Part shown: piece after piece, positions 1 through 7,372 of the stretch
How the letters are laid out: the number at the start of each line of letters is the position of its first letter
How positions within the stretch are numbered: the stretch's first letter is position 1
DNA from: a virus
Strand: one strand, 5' to 3'
DNA: 25,739 nucleotides
IMG/VR virus record: IMGVR_UViG_3300000956_000031
Span: 1 to 25,739 of that record
Made by a program: the position numbers and the translations under genes
Notes under the pieces: model-generated
Database searches by the model: none
The model's input: the letters and a program-made list of their open reading frames with translations, nothing else
Told to the model about the DNA's origin: nothing

Positions 1-792
1 GAGCTGCGCGCGCGATTTCCGCATCTGCGCCATCCGCCCATCAGCTTCACGTTCATCCTGGGGCTGCTCGCTGACAACAAGATCTTGCTCGAGAAAGACC
101 CCGACTATCCTGCGCGGCTACTGGCATTGCCGCGCGTCGAGCGCGAGCGCCTGCTGGGCAGCGGCAGAGGCGGCAGCTGGCTCATCCGTCCCGCCGCCGG
201 GCTGTACTTTCAGCGCAGCTGGTTCCGGGTCGTCGATGTCGCGCCCACCGACGTGGTGGCTGTGGTTCGAGCGTGGGACAAAGCCGCGACGCAAGTCACG
301 CCGCAGAGCTCCGATCCGGACTGGACGCGCGGGGTCAAGATGGCAGCCACGCGCTCGGGGCGCTTTGTCGTGCTTCACGTAGAATCGCTGCGTGGCTCGC
401 CGCACCAGGTCGACCGCGCGATGCAGAACATCGCCGCCCAAGACGGCAGCGCCGTCAAGATCTGCATCTGGCAGGACCCGGGCGGGGCGGGCGTGGTGGA
501 CGTCGCGCACATCAAGGGCATCCTGGCCGGCTATTGGGTCGAGTCGATCGTCGCGCGCGAGGACAAAGTCAGCTACGCCGGGCCGTTCTCAACCCAGGTC
601 GAGGCTGGCAACGTGGATGTACTGGCTGGCTCCTGGAACGAAGCGTTCTTGGCCGAGCTCGAGGGGTTCCCGGACGCAGCGCACGACGACATTGTCGACG
701 CGTGCTCCCGAGCGTTCCTGGCCCTTCACAAGCCGGGCGTCCTCGCGTACCAGAGCGCCATGGATGCGCTCAAGGTGGAGTTGCTGTCATGA
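1..792 (+). CDS. terL: Phage terminase large subunit, C-terminal part (cut by window edge)
   Basis: The frame is open from the first base, so only the last 263 codons are present; the ATPase domain lies outside the window. What remains looks like the RNase H-like nuclease domain that cuts concatemeric DNA during packaging. Acidic residues expected for metal binding are visible in order: AWDKA (Asp at visible residue 93), QDPGGAG (Asp 159) and HDDIVDA (Asp 229/230) near the end, followed by the typical SRAFLAL helix. The block FSTQVEAGNVDVL ahead of HDD is also typical of Terminase_6C proteins. The stop overlaps the portal start as ATGA. The order terminase-portal-MuF agrees with the call. The family is secure; the N-terminus cannot be judged. 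Confidence 0.93.
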   Translation, partial: ELRARFPHLRHPPISFTFILGLLADNKILLEKDPDYPARLLALPRVERERLLGSGRGGSWLIRPAAGLYFQRSWFRVVDVAPTDVVAVVRAWDKAATQVTPQSSDPDWTRGVKMAATRSGRFVVLHVESLRGSPHQVDRAMQNIAAQDGSAVKICIWQDPGGAGVVDVAHIKGILAGYWVESIVAREDKVSYAGPFSTQVEAGNVDVLAGSWNEAFLAELEGFPDAAHDDIVDACSRAFLALHKPGVLAYQSAMDALKVELLS

Positions 793-2456
793 AGGTGGTG
801 GGGCGCCTGGATAGCTGGATCAACGCGCTGACAGGGCTCGGGGGCTTGCGCGACAAGCTCACCTACCATCAGATCCTACCCGGGGTGCGCCTCACCGACG
901 GCGCGCTCGAGGCGCTCTACGACACCGACGACATCGCCGCCAAGATCGTCGACAAGCTGCCGCGCGACGCCACGCGACGGGGCTTTTCGCTGGAGTTCGA
1001 GGGCGACAGCGACGACGAGAGCGCCACCGCCATGCGCGCGCTGTATGCGCAGCTCGAAGACCTGGCGGTGCTGCCCAAGTTGCGCGAAGCCTGGATCTGG
1101 GCACGACTGTATGGCGCTGGCGCGGTGTACCTCGGCGCCGACGATGGGCTGCTGCCCGACGAGCCGTTGGCCGAAGACAAGATCGTAGAGGTGCGGTTTC
1201 TCAACGTGCTGAGGCGGCCGCAGCTGGAAGTGCGCAAGCGCTACAGCGACATCCATGGGCCGAAGTTCGGGCAGCCAGAACTGTACGCCGTGCGCCGCGC
1301 GGATGTCCGCAGAGACGCAGCGCTCGAGGTGCTCATCCATGAGTCGCGGTTGGTTTTTTTCCCGGGCGCTCTCACCGCGCGCAACGTGACGCAAGCCGCT
1401 GACGACTGGGATAACTCGGTGCTGCAGCGCGCGCATGATTGCCTCCGGCAAAGCGCAAGCGGCTGGCAATCAACCGCGCACCTCATGAGCGATGCAAGTC
1501 AGGCCGTGCTCAAAATCGACCACCTGTCTGAGATCATCGCGACTGGCGGGGAGGCGCGGCTGCGGGCGCGCATGGAAGTGATGGACATGGCGCGCTCGGT
1601 GTGCCGAGCGATCCTTGTTGACGCAGAGCGCGAGGAGTTCACCCGCGTCGCGACGAGCTTCGCTGGGCTGCCTGAGATCCTCGACAGGTTCATGATGCGC
1701 GACGCAGCAGCAGCCGAGATGCCGGTCGCGCTGCTCTACGGCCGATCGGCAGCCGGCTTGAACGCCACTGGCGAGAGCGACACGCGCGCCTGGTACGACG
1801 TGATCGAGGACGCGCAGAATGACGTGCTGCGCCCGCGGCTCGAGCGCGTGGTGCGGGTCTTCATGCTCGCCAAGAACGGGCCGACGCGCGGCCAAGAGCC
1901 CGAGAACTGGAAGCTCAGCTTCACGCCGCTCTGGCAGCCCACCGAGAAAGAGTCAGCTGAGACGCGCAAGATCAACGGCGACACCATCGCCACCCTGGTT
2001 CAGGCGCAGGTGATGCTACCCGAGGAGGGCGCGCTCGACCTGGCTCAGTCGGGCGACTTCTCAACGATCGACGTTGAGGCGCGCACGCAGGCGCTCGAGG
2101 TCGACAGGGAGCTTGCCGCCGACCCGGAGGGCATCGACCCGGCGACCGGGACCACCCCCGTTGCGGACGATCCCGGCGACCCCAAGGTGCAGGACACTGC
2201 GCTCAATGGGGCGCAAGTGACGTCGATGCTCGAGATCGTCACGGCGGTCGCCTCGGGGCAAATCCCCCGATCGACGGGTGTCCAGATGCTCACGCTCGCA
2301 TTTCAGATGACCACCGCTGAGGCGGAAAAGCTCATGGGCGAGACGGGTGCAGGCTTCGTTCCAGCAGCCAGCTCTGTGCCACCGCAACTGCAGCAGCCGC
2401 CGCCGCCGCCGCCGCCGCCTGCCTCGGCACCGACAGCGCCGCCGCAGGAGGAGTAA
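789..2456 (+). CDS. Phage portal protein, DUF1073 type
   Basis: A 555-residue protein expected to form the dodecameric portal at one capsid vertex, through which DNA is pumped and to which the neck attaches. The N-terminal third (LYDTDDIAAKIVDKLPRDA and WARLYGAGAVYLG) resembles DUF1073/phage_portal_3 proteins. The central part holds the usual long helices and the LYGRSAAGLNATGESD segment. The ATG at 789 is chosen because AAGGTGGAG lies about 8 bases upstream and the ATG overlaps the terminase stop; the frame is open further upstream but that part is terminase in another frame. The C-terminus is proline-rich, with eight consecutive prolines encoded by a CCG run, and is probably disordered. Confidence 0.9.
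   Translation: MKVVGRLDSWINALTGLGGLRDKLTYHQILPGVRLTDGALEALYDTDDIAAKIVDKLPRDATRRGFSLEFEGDSDDESATAMRALYAQLEDLAVLPKLREAWIWARLYGAGAVYLGADDGLLPDEPLAEDKIVEVRFLNVLRRPQLEVRKRYSDIHGPKFGQPELYAVRRADVRRDAALEVLIHESRLVFFPGALTARNVTQAADDWDNSVLQRAHDCLRQSASGWQSTAHLMSDASQAVLKIDHLSEIIATGGEARLRARMEVMDMARSVCRAILVDAEREEFTRVATSFAGLPEILDRFMMRDAAAAEMPVALLYGRSAAGLNATGESDTRAWYDVIEDAQNDVLRPRLERVVRVFMLAKNGPTRGQEPENWKLSFTPLWQPTEKESAETRKINGDTIATLVQAQVMLPEEGALDLAQSGDFSTIDVEARTQALEVDRELAADPEGIDPATGTTPVADDPGDPKVQDTALNGAQVTSMLEIVTAVASGQIPRSTGVQMLTLAFQMTTAEAEKLMGETGAGFVPAASSVPPQLQQPPPPPPPPASAPTAPPQEE
2397..2420 (+). repeat. CCG triplet run encoding polyproline in the portal tail
   Basis: Seven CCG codons followed by CCT form a short in-frame microsatellite near the 3' end of the portal gene. 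Slippage in steps of three would only change the length of a proline tract, so the frame is robust to it. Confidence 0.8.
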
Positions 2457-3439
2457 TGCGCGGGCTTGCTCGCGTTGCGCTGCAGCTCGAGTTGATGGGC
2501 CGAGTGCCCAATCGACGCAAGCGCAAGCGGGCGGTGCCCCAAGCACGGCAGCCGTCGGCGCCGCGCGTCGCGTACCTGCACGGGATCTTGCAGATGGTCA
2601 ACGCGATGCACGCTCGCGTCCGGCGCGACCTCCTGCCAGCGGTGCGCCCCATCATCGAAGCGCACAACGCGCTGCGCCCTGACGCCATAGAGCTGCGCAT
2701 TGACGCTACCGGGAGCCGCACCGCCGCCGAGATCGAGCGCATTCGAAAGGACCTCGAGCGCGAGATCCCCGAGCGCATGATTGCGCTACTGGCCGAGCAG
2801 AATGCCCTGCGCGTTGCCGAGCACAGCCGCAAGGAACTCAACCGCCAGGTGCGCACAGTCGCCAACATCGACGTGCATGCCGACCCGGCAATCCTCGCCG
2901 AGCACATCGAGGCGTTCGTCGAGGACAACGTGCGGCTTGTGAAGTCGCTAATGACCGACGAGCTCGACGCGCTCAAGGGCATCGTGCTGCGCGGCGCCCG
3001 GGCCGGGCTTCGGTACGAGGAAATCGCTGATGACATCGTCGAGAAGTTCGGCGCCACCAAGCGCCGCGCGGCGCTTATCGCTCGCGATCAGGTGACAACA
3101 CTCAACGCCGAGCTCACCCGCATCCGCCAGCAGCAGGTGGGGATCGAGCAGTACACCTGGTCCACGGTCAAGGATGAGCGCGTGCGCAAGAGCCACCGCG
3201 CGCTCGAGGGGACCACGCAGCGCTGGGACTCGCCACCCACCGTCGACGGCGAGAAAGCGCACCCCGGCCAGCCGATCAACTGCCGGTGCCAAGCCATCCC
3301 GGACGTCGACGCAGTGCTCCGCGAGGCCGGGCTGATCACCGGCACGACCGAGCCCCCGCCCGCACCCAGCACGCCGCCGCGGCGGCTGTCAGTGGTGCCG
3401 CCCCCTGAGCCCGCGCCCCGGAGGAAGCGCCGGCGGTGA
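2456..3439 (+). CDS. Minor head protein, Mu gpF / SPP1 gp7-like
   Basis: A 327-residue head morphogenesis protein. The diagnostic MuF part lies at about residues 200-285: RDQVTTLNAELTRIRQQQ, then YTWSTVKDERVRKSHRALEG, then HPGQPINCRCQAIP, with the conserved Cys-Arg-Cys. The N-terminal half is rich in charged helices and probably contacts the portal inside the head. The start ATG shares one base with the portal stop (TAATG) and is preceded by GGAGGAG. The last 35 residues are Pro/Arg-rich with no recognisable domain; there is no sign of a C-terminal toxin domain like those in some MuF proteins. This is the last + strand head gene before the antisense toxin-antitoxin cassette. Confidence 0.88.
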   Translation: MRGLARVALQLELMGRVPNRRKRKRAVPQARQPSAPRVAYLHGILQMVNAMHARVRRDLLPAVRPIIEAHNALRPDAIELRIDATGSRTAAEIERIRKDLEREIPERMIALLAEQNALRVAEHSRKELNRQVRTVANIDVHADPAILAEHIEAFVEDNVRLVKSLMTDELDALKGIVLRGARAGLRYEEIADDIVEKFGATKRRAALIARDQVTTLNAELTRIRQQQVGIEQYTWSTVKDERVRKSHRALEGTTQRWDSPPTVDGEKAHPGQPINCRCQAIPDVDAVLREAGLITGTTEPPPAPSTPPRRLSVVPPPEPAPRRKRRR

Positions 3440-3490
3440 CGTGCGCGTCCATCGGTACGAGCGGTGCTCGACGAGCTCACCGCGGCGTGA

Positions 3491-3796
3491 TCACCCCGCC
3501 TTGCGCTTCTTGGCGGCGAACTTGCCGCGGCCGAACTCGGCATCGACCCGCTCGCCCAGATACACCTTCATCAGCGACTGATAGGGCACGTCGAGCTTGG
3601 CGGCCAGTTGCTTCAGCTCCTCGAGCAGCGGCACGGGCAACCGCAGCGAGATCGAACGCGTGGGTGGCGCGTGGTCCTCATAGCGGCGTTCGGTCGCGGG
3701 ATCGGTGTAGTCAAGCGCGTTGGTCTTGGGGTCCTCCCAGAACGCGCGCTCGTCGGCTTCCGACTTGAACTTGGGCAGCTTCTTACTCTTGGCCAT
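3491..3796 (-). CDS. brnA: BrnA-family antitoxin (ribbon-helix-helix)
   Basis: A 101-residue antitoxin expected to bind and neutralise BrnT and to repress the operon. Residues 15-31 (DERAFWEDPKTNALDYT) match the BrnA N-terminal half, which contacts the toxin. Residues 48-80 (SISLRLPVPLLEELKQLA then PYQSLMKVYL) are a ribbon-helix-helix segment, placed C-terminally as in BrnA. The ATG at 3796 is preferred over a GTG at 3805, because GAGGAG lies 10 bases before the ATG but only one base before the GTG. It overlaps the end of brnT by 14 bases, so the two are co-translated. The strand is opposite to all neighbouring head genes. Confidence 0.9.
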   Translation of the reverse strand: MAKSKKLPKFKSEADERAFWEDPKTNALDYTDPATERRYEDHAPPTRSISLRLPVPLLEELKQLAAKLDVPYQSLMKVYLGERVDAEFGRGKFAAKKRKAG

Positions 3797-4088
3797 AGTG
3801 CTCACGCTCCTCTTTCCTCATCGCCCGCGCTGAGATGACACGCACCAGCGTGCCGCGTACGGTGAAAGCCACCGTCAACAGGCGGCCGCTATCAGTTCGC
3901 CCGAACGCCAGAGTGCGCACTTCATCGCCGACGCCGTAGGTCTCGCGAAACAACACCGGGCGATTGCTGAACACCTGCTCGGCCTCGGCCTGGCTGACGC
4001 CGTGCTTGTCAGCGCTCTTGCGCTCGTTGCCCGCGTCCCACTGGAACCCGGTGCAGCCGGCGAGATCGGTGGGGAATCGGTACGTCAC
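3783..4088 (-). CDS. brnT: BrnT-family ribonuclease toxin
   Basis: A 101-residue protein with the BrnT layout: FQWD at residues 15-18, KHGVS at 28-32, an acidic AEAEQVF helix, a central EVRTLAFGRTDSGRLLTVAFTVRG sheet region (about 56-79), and the C-terminal ISARAMRKEEREHY (85-98). BrnT proteins are RelE-fold ribonucleases that arrest translation until bound by BrnA. All conserved blocks are present, so it looks intact. The only plausible start is GTG at 4088; no Shine-Dalgarno sequence precedes it, and the predicted promoter would start the mRNA at or next to this GTG. The stop lies inside brnA. As a phage-carried cassette it may act in lysogen stability or superinfection exclusion; that is inference. 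Confidence 0.9.
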   Translation of the reverse strand: MTYRFPTDLAGCTGFQWDAGNERKSADKHGVSQAEAEQVFSNRPVLFRETYGVGDEVRTLAFGRTDSGRLLTVAFTVRGTLVRVISARAMRKEEREHYGQE

Positions 4089-4094
4089 AAGATT

Positions 4095-4122
4095 AGTATA
4101 TCACAGCGATATACAGCGTCAA
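4095..4122 (-). promoter_or_regulatory. brnTA promoter with dyad operator
   Basis: Read on the - strand, TTGACG (4122-4117) and TATACT (4100-4095) are separated by 16 bases, each one mismatch from the sigma-70 consensus. A perfect inverted repeat, GTATAT (4096-4101) and ATATAC (4109-4114) with a 7-base spacer, covers the -10 box and spacer. It is an AT-rich island in an otherwise GC-rich region. BrnA antitoxins autoregulate, so this is the natural operator candidate. The -10 box ends 6 bases before the brnT GTG. Confidence 0.75.
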
Positions 4123-4190
4123 GCGCATCCGGCCCAGCCATTGCCACCCACACCGGCGCAGCTAGAGGTGTAGTCCCGTAGCGTGCAGGC

Positions 4191-4228
4191 TTGACACCCC
4201 AAAAAGCCGCGCATACCAGCGGCTCGTG
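4191..4228 (+). promoter_or_regulatory. Shared promoter/operator-like element, copy A
   Basis: TTGACA lies exactly 35 bases before the GTG start of the DUF2213 gene. It is followed by a 22-base block (4207-4228, core GCATACCAGCGGCTCGTG) identical to the block before the gp25-like gene at 16003-16024. The block contains a small dyad, GCCGC / GCGGC (4206-4210 and 4219-4223). There is no Shine-Dalgarno sequence. A weak upstream resemblance (TAGCG..CAG) extends the similarity. The role is inferred: a phage promoter, operator or leaderless start signal. Confidence 0.6.
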
Positions 4229-5407
4229 CGCGTCAACCGCTTCGACGTAGCTGAGATCGGTAGGCCCGTCCGGACCCCGCAAGGCTTTATCCGGGTGCCC
4301 GCGTTCCTGACGCGGGCTGGCGTCCTTGAGTACAAGCGCGCCGACGGGAGCACCGTCCGCGAGCTGCGCCATCCCGACGAGGTGTTTCGACCCGACTCGC
4401 TAGCGTCGCTGTCGGCTGCGCCGCTCACCGATCTGCACCCCAAGGAGATGGTCAGCCCCAAGAACGTCCGCTCGCTGCGGGTGGGGCATGTCGGCGAGGC
4501 GGTGCGGCAGGACGGCCACCGGGTCGCCGCGACTGTCACGATCGAAGACGAGCAGGTGATCGCCGCGGTCGAGCGCGGCGACCGGCGCGAGATCAGCTGC
4601 GGCTATGCCTGCGCGATCGACGCGACCCCGGGCGAATGGAACGGGCAGCACTACGACGCGGTGCAGCGCGACATCGTGTACAACCACGCCGCGCTCGGGC
4701 CGCGCAACTGGGGACGCGCAGGTAGCGAAGTTGCGCTGCGCCTGGACTCTGGCGACGCGATGACCGCGTCCGCCCTTGGTGCGCCGCCAGAGCGGCGGGA
4801 CGACGGGCTCGGTGACCCGTCGGGAGGTGACGCGGAAATGGATAACGTAACGATTCGAGTGGATGGGCTCGACGTCCAGCTGCCCAAGCAATGGGCGCAG
4901 GTCGTCGAGTTGGCGATCAGCAAGCGGGATGCATCGCTTGCCGAGCGCACCAAGGAGCGCGACGCTGCGCAGGGCCGCCTCGACGCGCTCGCAAAAGAGC
5001 ACGACGAGCTCAAGACGAAGCTGGCGGCAGCCGATGATCCCAAGCGCCTGGACGCTGCGGTTCATGCACGCGCGACGCTGATCGAGCAAGCGCGCAAGGT
5101 GCTGCCAGCCGAGCACAAGTTCGACGGCCAAACCCCACGTCAGGTGCATGAGGCGGTGCTCAAGCAGCTCGACCCCAAGCTCGACCTCGCGGGCAAGAGC
5201 GACGAGTACATCGCCGCCCGCTTCGATCACGCTGTAGAGACTGCTGCGTCCAGCCAACCGGCCACCCGCAGCACATCGCTTGACCGCTCACGGGTGGTCA
5301 CCACGCAGTCAGTCTCTCGCATTCAACCAGCCACCGCACGGCAGGATGCTGCTGCCTATGTGCCCGAGTGGATGAAGCCGCTCGCGACGAGCAAGGACCG
5401 GCACTGA
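4226..5407 (+). CDS. DUF2213 phage protein: prohead protease with C-terminal scaffold
   Basis: 393 residues. Residues 10-180 carry DUF2213 signatures (RTPQGFIRVPAFLTRAGVL, ELRHPDEVFRPDSL, LTDLHPKE, REISCGYACAID, NHAALGPRNWGRAG). By position just before the capsid genes and by the His 71 / Ser 124 (SCGY) pattern, it is likely the head maturation protease, although catalysis is inferred. After a Gly/Asp-rich linker (about 185-205), the rest is helical with a coiled coil (about 230-275, ERTKERDAAQGRLDALAKEH), typical of scaffolding. The GTG at 4226 is the first start after an in-frame stop at 4163 and lacks a Shine-Dalgarno sequence. It sits right behind the antisense brnTA cassette and inside the shared regulatory element. 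The gene ends in TGATG with the next gene. Confidence 0.8.
   Translation: MRVNRFDVAEIGRPVRTPQGFIRVPAFLTRAGVLEYKRADGSTVRELRHPDEVFRPDSLASLSAAPLTDLHPKEMVSPKNVRSLRVGHVGEAVRQDGHRVAATVTIEDEQVIAAVERGDRREISCGYACAIDATPGEWNGQHYDAVQRDIVYNHAALGPRNWGRAGSEVALRLDSGDAMTASALGAPPERRDDGLGDPSGGDAEMDNVTIRVDGLDVQLPKQWAQVVELAISKRDASLAERTKERDAAQGRLDALAKEHDELKTKLAAADDPKRLDAAVHARATLIEQARKVLPAEHKFDGQTPRQVHEAVLKQLDPKLDLAGKSDEYIAARFDHAVETAASSQPATRSTSLDRSRVVTTQSVSRIQPATARQDAAAYVPEWMKPLATSKDRH
4838..5407 (+). CDS. Nested scaffold protein from an internal in-frame start (probable)
   Basis: Within the DUF2213 gene and in the same frame, ATG at 4838 is preceded by GGGAGGTGA ending 7 bases upstream. This is one of the best ribosome binding sites in the window. 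It would give a 189-residue product starting MDNVTIRVDGLDVQLPKQW and containing the coiled coil, but not the protease domain. Separate production of scaffold from a protease gene is known in lambda (C/Nu3). The start falls exactly at the junction between the linker and the scaffold domain, supporting independent translation. It is not proven. Confidence 0.6.
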   Translation: MDNVTIRVDGLDVQLPKQWAQVVELAISKRDASLAERTKERDAAQGRLDALAKEHDELKTKLAAADDPKRLDAAVHARATLIEQARKVLPAEHKFDGQTPRQVHEAVLKQLDPKLDLAGKSDEYIAARFDHAVETAASSQPATRSTSLDRSRVVTTQSVSRIQPATARQDAAAYVPEWMKPLATSKDRH

Positions 5408-5892
5408 TGCAACTCTCATACGAATACGCGCAGCCGGTGGCGGTCCTCGGGTTAGTCACCGAGGACTTCACCAAATACACCGACACCGTGATCCCACAGG
5501 TCACGGTCAAGATCGGCAAGTTGCTCACAGCAGATAAGACTGCCGGCAAGGTCCGCAACGCAGCGAAGTTGCCGGAGGCAGCAGCCGACGTCACCAAGCC
5601 CGGGGCGATGGGCATCACGTTCCTTGATTCCACCCGCGAGGGTGGCGACGACTACCCGGCAGCGCGGCCCATCGGAGTGATCCGACGCGGCCGGGTCTGG
5701 GTGCTGGCTGAGTCTGCTGTCGCGCGCTGGACGCACCCGTTCGTGCGCTTCGCCGCCGGTGCAGGCGGCACTGAGCTCGGCAGCTTCCGGGGCGACGTGG
5801 ACACCGCCTCAGCGGCGGAGCTGACGCACGCCATCTTTCTCACCGACGCCGGCGCGGGCGAACTCGTGTTGGTCGAGATCGACCTGTTCTAA
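5407..5892 (+). CDS. Capsid decoration / structural cement protein
   Basis: A 161-residue, beta-rich protein lying between protease/scaffold and major capsid genes, where head decoration or cement proteins usually sit. The central part (KPGAMGITFLDSTREGGDDY, then ARPIGVIRRGRVWVLAE) resembles the cement-protein pattern in which a short internal motif is followed by a statement of pseudo-constant beta strands. It would coat and stabilise the expanded capsid. The start ATG at 5407 overlaps the preceding stop (TGATG), with AAGGA about 10 bases upstream; the frame is open further upstream but that part belongs to the DUF2213 gene. The family assignment is moderate; the role rests mainly on position. 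Confidence 0.65.
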   Translation: MQLSYEYAQPVAVLGLVTEDFTKYTDTVIPQVTVKIGKLLTADKTAGKVRNAAKLPEAAADVTKPGAMGITFLDSTREGGDDYPAARPIGVIRRGRVWVLAESAVARWTHPFVRFAAGAGGTELGSFRGDVDTASAAELTHAIFLTDAGAGELVLVEIDLF

Positions 5893-5915
5893 GACGCGCG
5901 AAGGAGACCACCACC

Positions 5916-6992
5916 ATGCTCGTCCAACTGCAAACACTGTCGCCCTACAACCGAGACCAGATCGCGGGCGAACTCAGCCGGCTTTCGAGCGAGCGCCTAG
6001 ACGCCGTCGAACTCGATCGCATCTACACAGCGATGATCGTGCACCGCGCCGAGCTCTACGGAGCCGATCGGCTCGACGCCAACGAGACCATGATTCTCGA
6101 GAACCAGCTCGAGCAGATGCGCGCGCGCTCTGTTGACGTGCAGCGCCCCGAGTTCAAGGCGCGGCGCCTGGTGCCCGTCACCTCGGAGATCGACCCGGGT
6201 GCCGAGTCCTGGGCGTATTCGGTCTGGGATCGCGCCGGTATGGCCAAGGTCGTCGCGAACTATGCCGACGACATCCCCAAGGTCGCCACGTTCGCGAAGA
6301 AGTACACGCACACGATCGAGACCATCGCACTCGGCTATGAGTGGAGCTGGCTTGACCTGCTGCGCACCGCGCGCGCAGGTATCCCGCTGCGCGCTCGCAA
6401 GGCAGACGCAGTGCGCACGGGCTTTGAGCAGAAGATCGAGGAGATCGCCGCCGTCGGCATCAAAGAGACGGGCCTCACCGGCCTGCTCAACAACGCCAAC
6501 GTGCCTCAGATCAACGCAGCGCCGCCCGGCACCGGGAGCTCGTCTGCGTGGGACGGTGGGGACAAAACGCCGTCTGAAGTCCTCGCCGACCTGGTCGCGA
6601 TGGAAGATGCAATCATCACCACCACCAAGGGCGTGCACGGCCCCGACACGTTGGTGTTGCCGCTCGCGCAATACCGCTACATCAGTCGCACGCCGCTCTC
6701 CACCGTCGCGACTGCGGACCCCAAGGACACAATCTTGAAGGTGTTCCTCGAGCAATCCGAGGCCGTGCGCAACGTGGACTGGTGGCACTTCGCCGCCACT
6801 GCTGACGGCGGCAATCCGCGCGCAGTCATGTACCCGCGCAATCCGTCGGTGGTGCACCTCGAGATCCCGCAAGAGCAGCAGGAGCTCCCGCCGCAGCACA
6901 AGAACCTATCGTTCGAAGTCAACTCAGTCGGGCGCATCGGCGGCGTGGCGTTCGAGTACCCGCTCGGCGCCGTCTACATGGATGGGATTTGA
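5916..6992 (+). CDS. Major capsid protein, DUF2184 type
   Basis: 358 residues. It resembles DUF2184 major capsid proteins (HK97 fold), with the N-arm YNRDQIAGELSRLSSERLDA, the central stretch SWAYSVWDRAGMAKVVANYADDIP, the VGIKETGLTGLLNN loop near residue 185-198, and the C-terminal segment GRIGGVAFEYPLGAVYMDGI. It builds the icosahedral shell. AAGGAG lies 10 bases before the ATG, the clearest ribosome binding site in the head block, fitting the need for high expression. It is separated from the cement gene by 23 bases rather than overlapping it. There is no obvious N-terminal delta domain, consistent with a separate scaffold. Confidence 0.9.
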   Translation: MLVQLQTLSPYNRDQIAGELSRLSSERLDAVELDRIYTAMIVHRAELYGADRLDANETMILENQLEQMRARSVDVQRPEFKARRLVPVTSEIDPGAESWAYSVWDRAGMAKVVANYADDIPKVATFAKKYTHTIETIALGYEWSWLDLLRTARAGIPLRARKADAVRTGFEQKIEEIAAVGIKETGLTGLLNNANVPQINAAPPGTGSSSAWDGGDKTPSEVLADLVAMEDAIITTTKGVHGPDTLVLPLAQYRYISRTPLSTVATADPKDTILKVFLEQSEAVRNVDWWHFAATADGGNPRAVMYPRNPSVVHLEIPQEQQELPPQHKNLSFEVNSVGRIGGVAFEYPLGAVYMDGI

Positions 6993-6994
6993 TC

Positions 6995-7366
6995 ATGGCG
7001 AACCAAGTCACGATTCGAAACAAGACAGCCCACGTCAAGCAGATGCAGCTTGGCAATGGGCAGTCCATCACCGTCCCGCCTACTGCCGAAGGGTCTCCCG
7101 GCCTCACTGTGACATTCGAGAGCGACAAAGAGCGCGAGCGGTTCGAAGCCGCGCTCGGCAGCAAGGTCGTCAAGCGCTGGATCGAGCGCAAGGAGCTCGA
7201 GGTCGAGGGCGGCAAGACTGAAGGCAGCAAGACCGAGAGCGGCACGCCCGAGGGCGCGTCACCGGCATCGAAACAGACAGCACCGCCGCCATCGCCACCA
7301 CCCGCGCCGAGCCCGCCAGAACCCACGCCAAGTCGACACTTCGGCCGCCGAGGCGAGAGGGAGTAA
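6995..7366 (+). CDS. Small head-associated protein, unknown function
   Basis: 123 residues starting MANQVTIRNKTA at ATG 6995, two bases after the capsid stop; a TTG at 6989 in frame would add two residues and overlap the capsid gene. Residues 1-70 look like a small folded domain (VTFESDKERERFEAALGSKVVKRW), followed by a low-complexity Gly/Lys/Glu then Pro/Ser tail ending HFGRRGERE. I do not recognise a family. Its place between the major capsid protein and the head-tail connector suggests a capsid accessory or connector role; that is inference from gene order only. Confidence 0.6.
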   Translation: MANQVTIRNKTAHVKQMQLGNGQSITVPPTAEGSPGLTVTFESDKERERFEAALGSKVVKRWIERKELEVEGGKTEGSKTESGTPEGASPASKQTAPPPSPPPAPSPPEPTPSRHFGRRGERE

Positions 7367-7372
7367 ACGCGC

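Noticed and set aside
273-788. Upstream extension of the portal frame
   Set aside because: The frame is open, but this stretch is terminase in another frame, and the Shine-Dalgarno sequence and ATGA junction support the start at 789.
3458-3470. CGAGC-GGT-GCTCG hairpin between the MuF and brnA ends, considered as a terminator
   Set aside because: The stem is only 5 bp with a 3-base loop and no T run on either strand.
5997-6899. 300-codon - strand frame opposite the major capsid gene
   Set aside because: Shadow of a strongly supported capsid gene; no ribosome binding site or domain.
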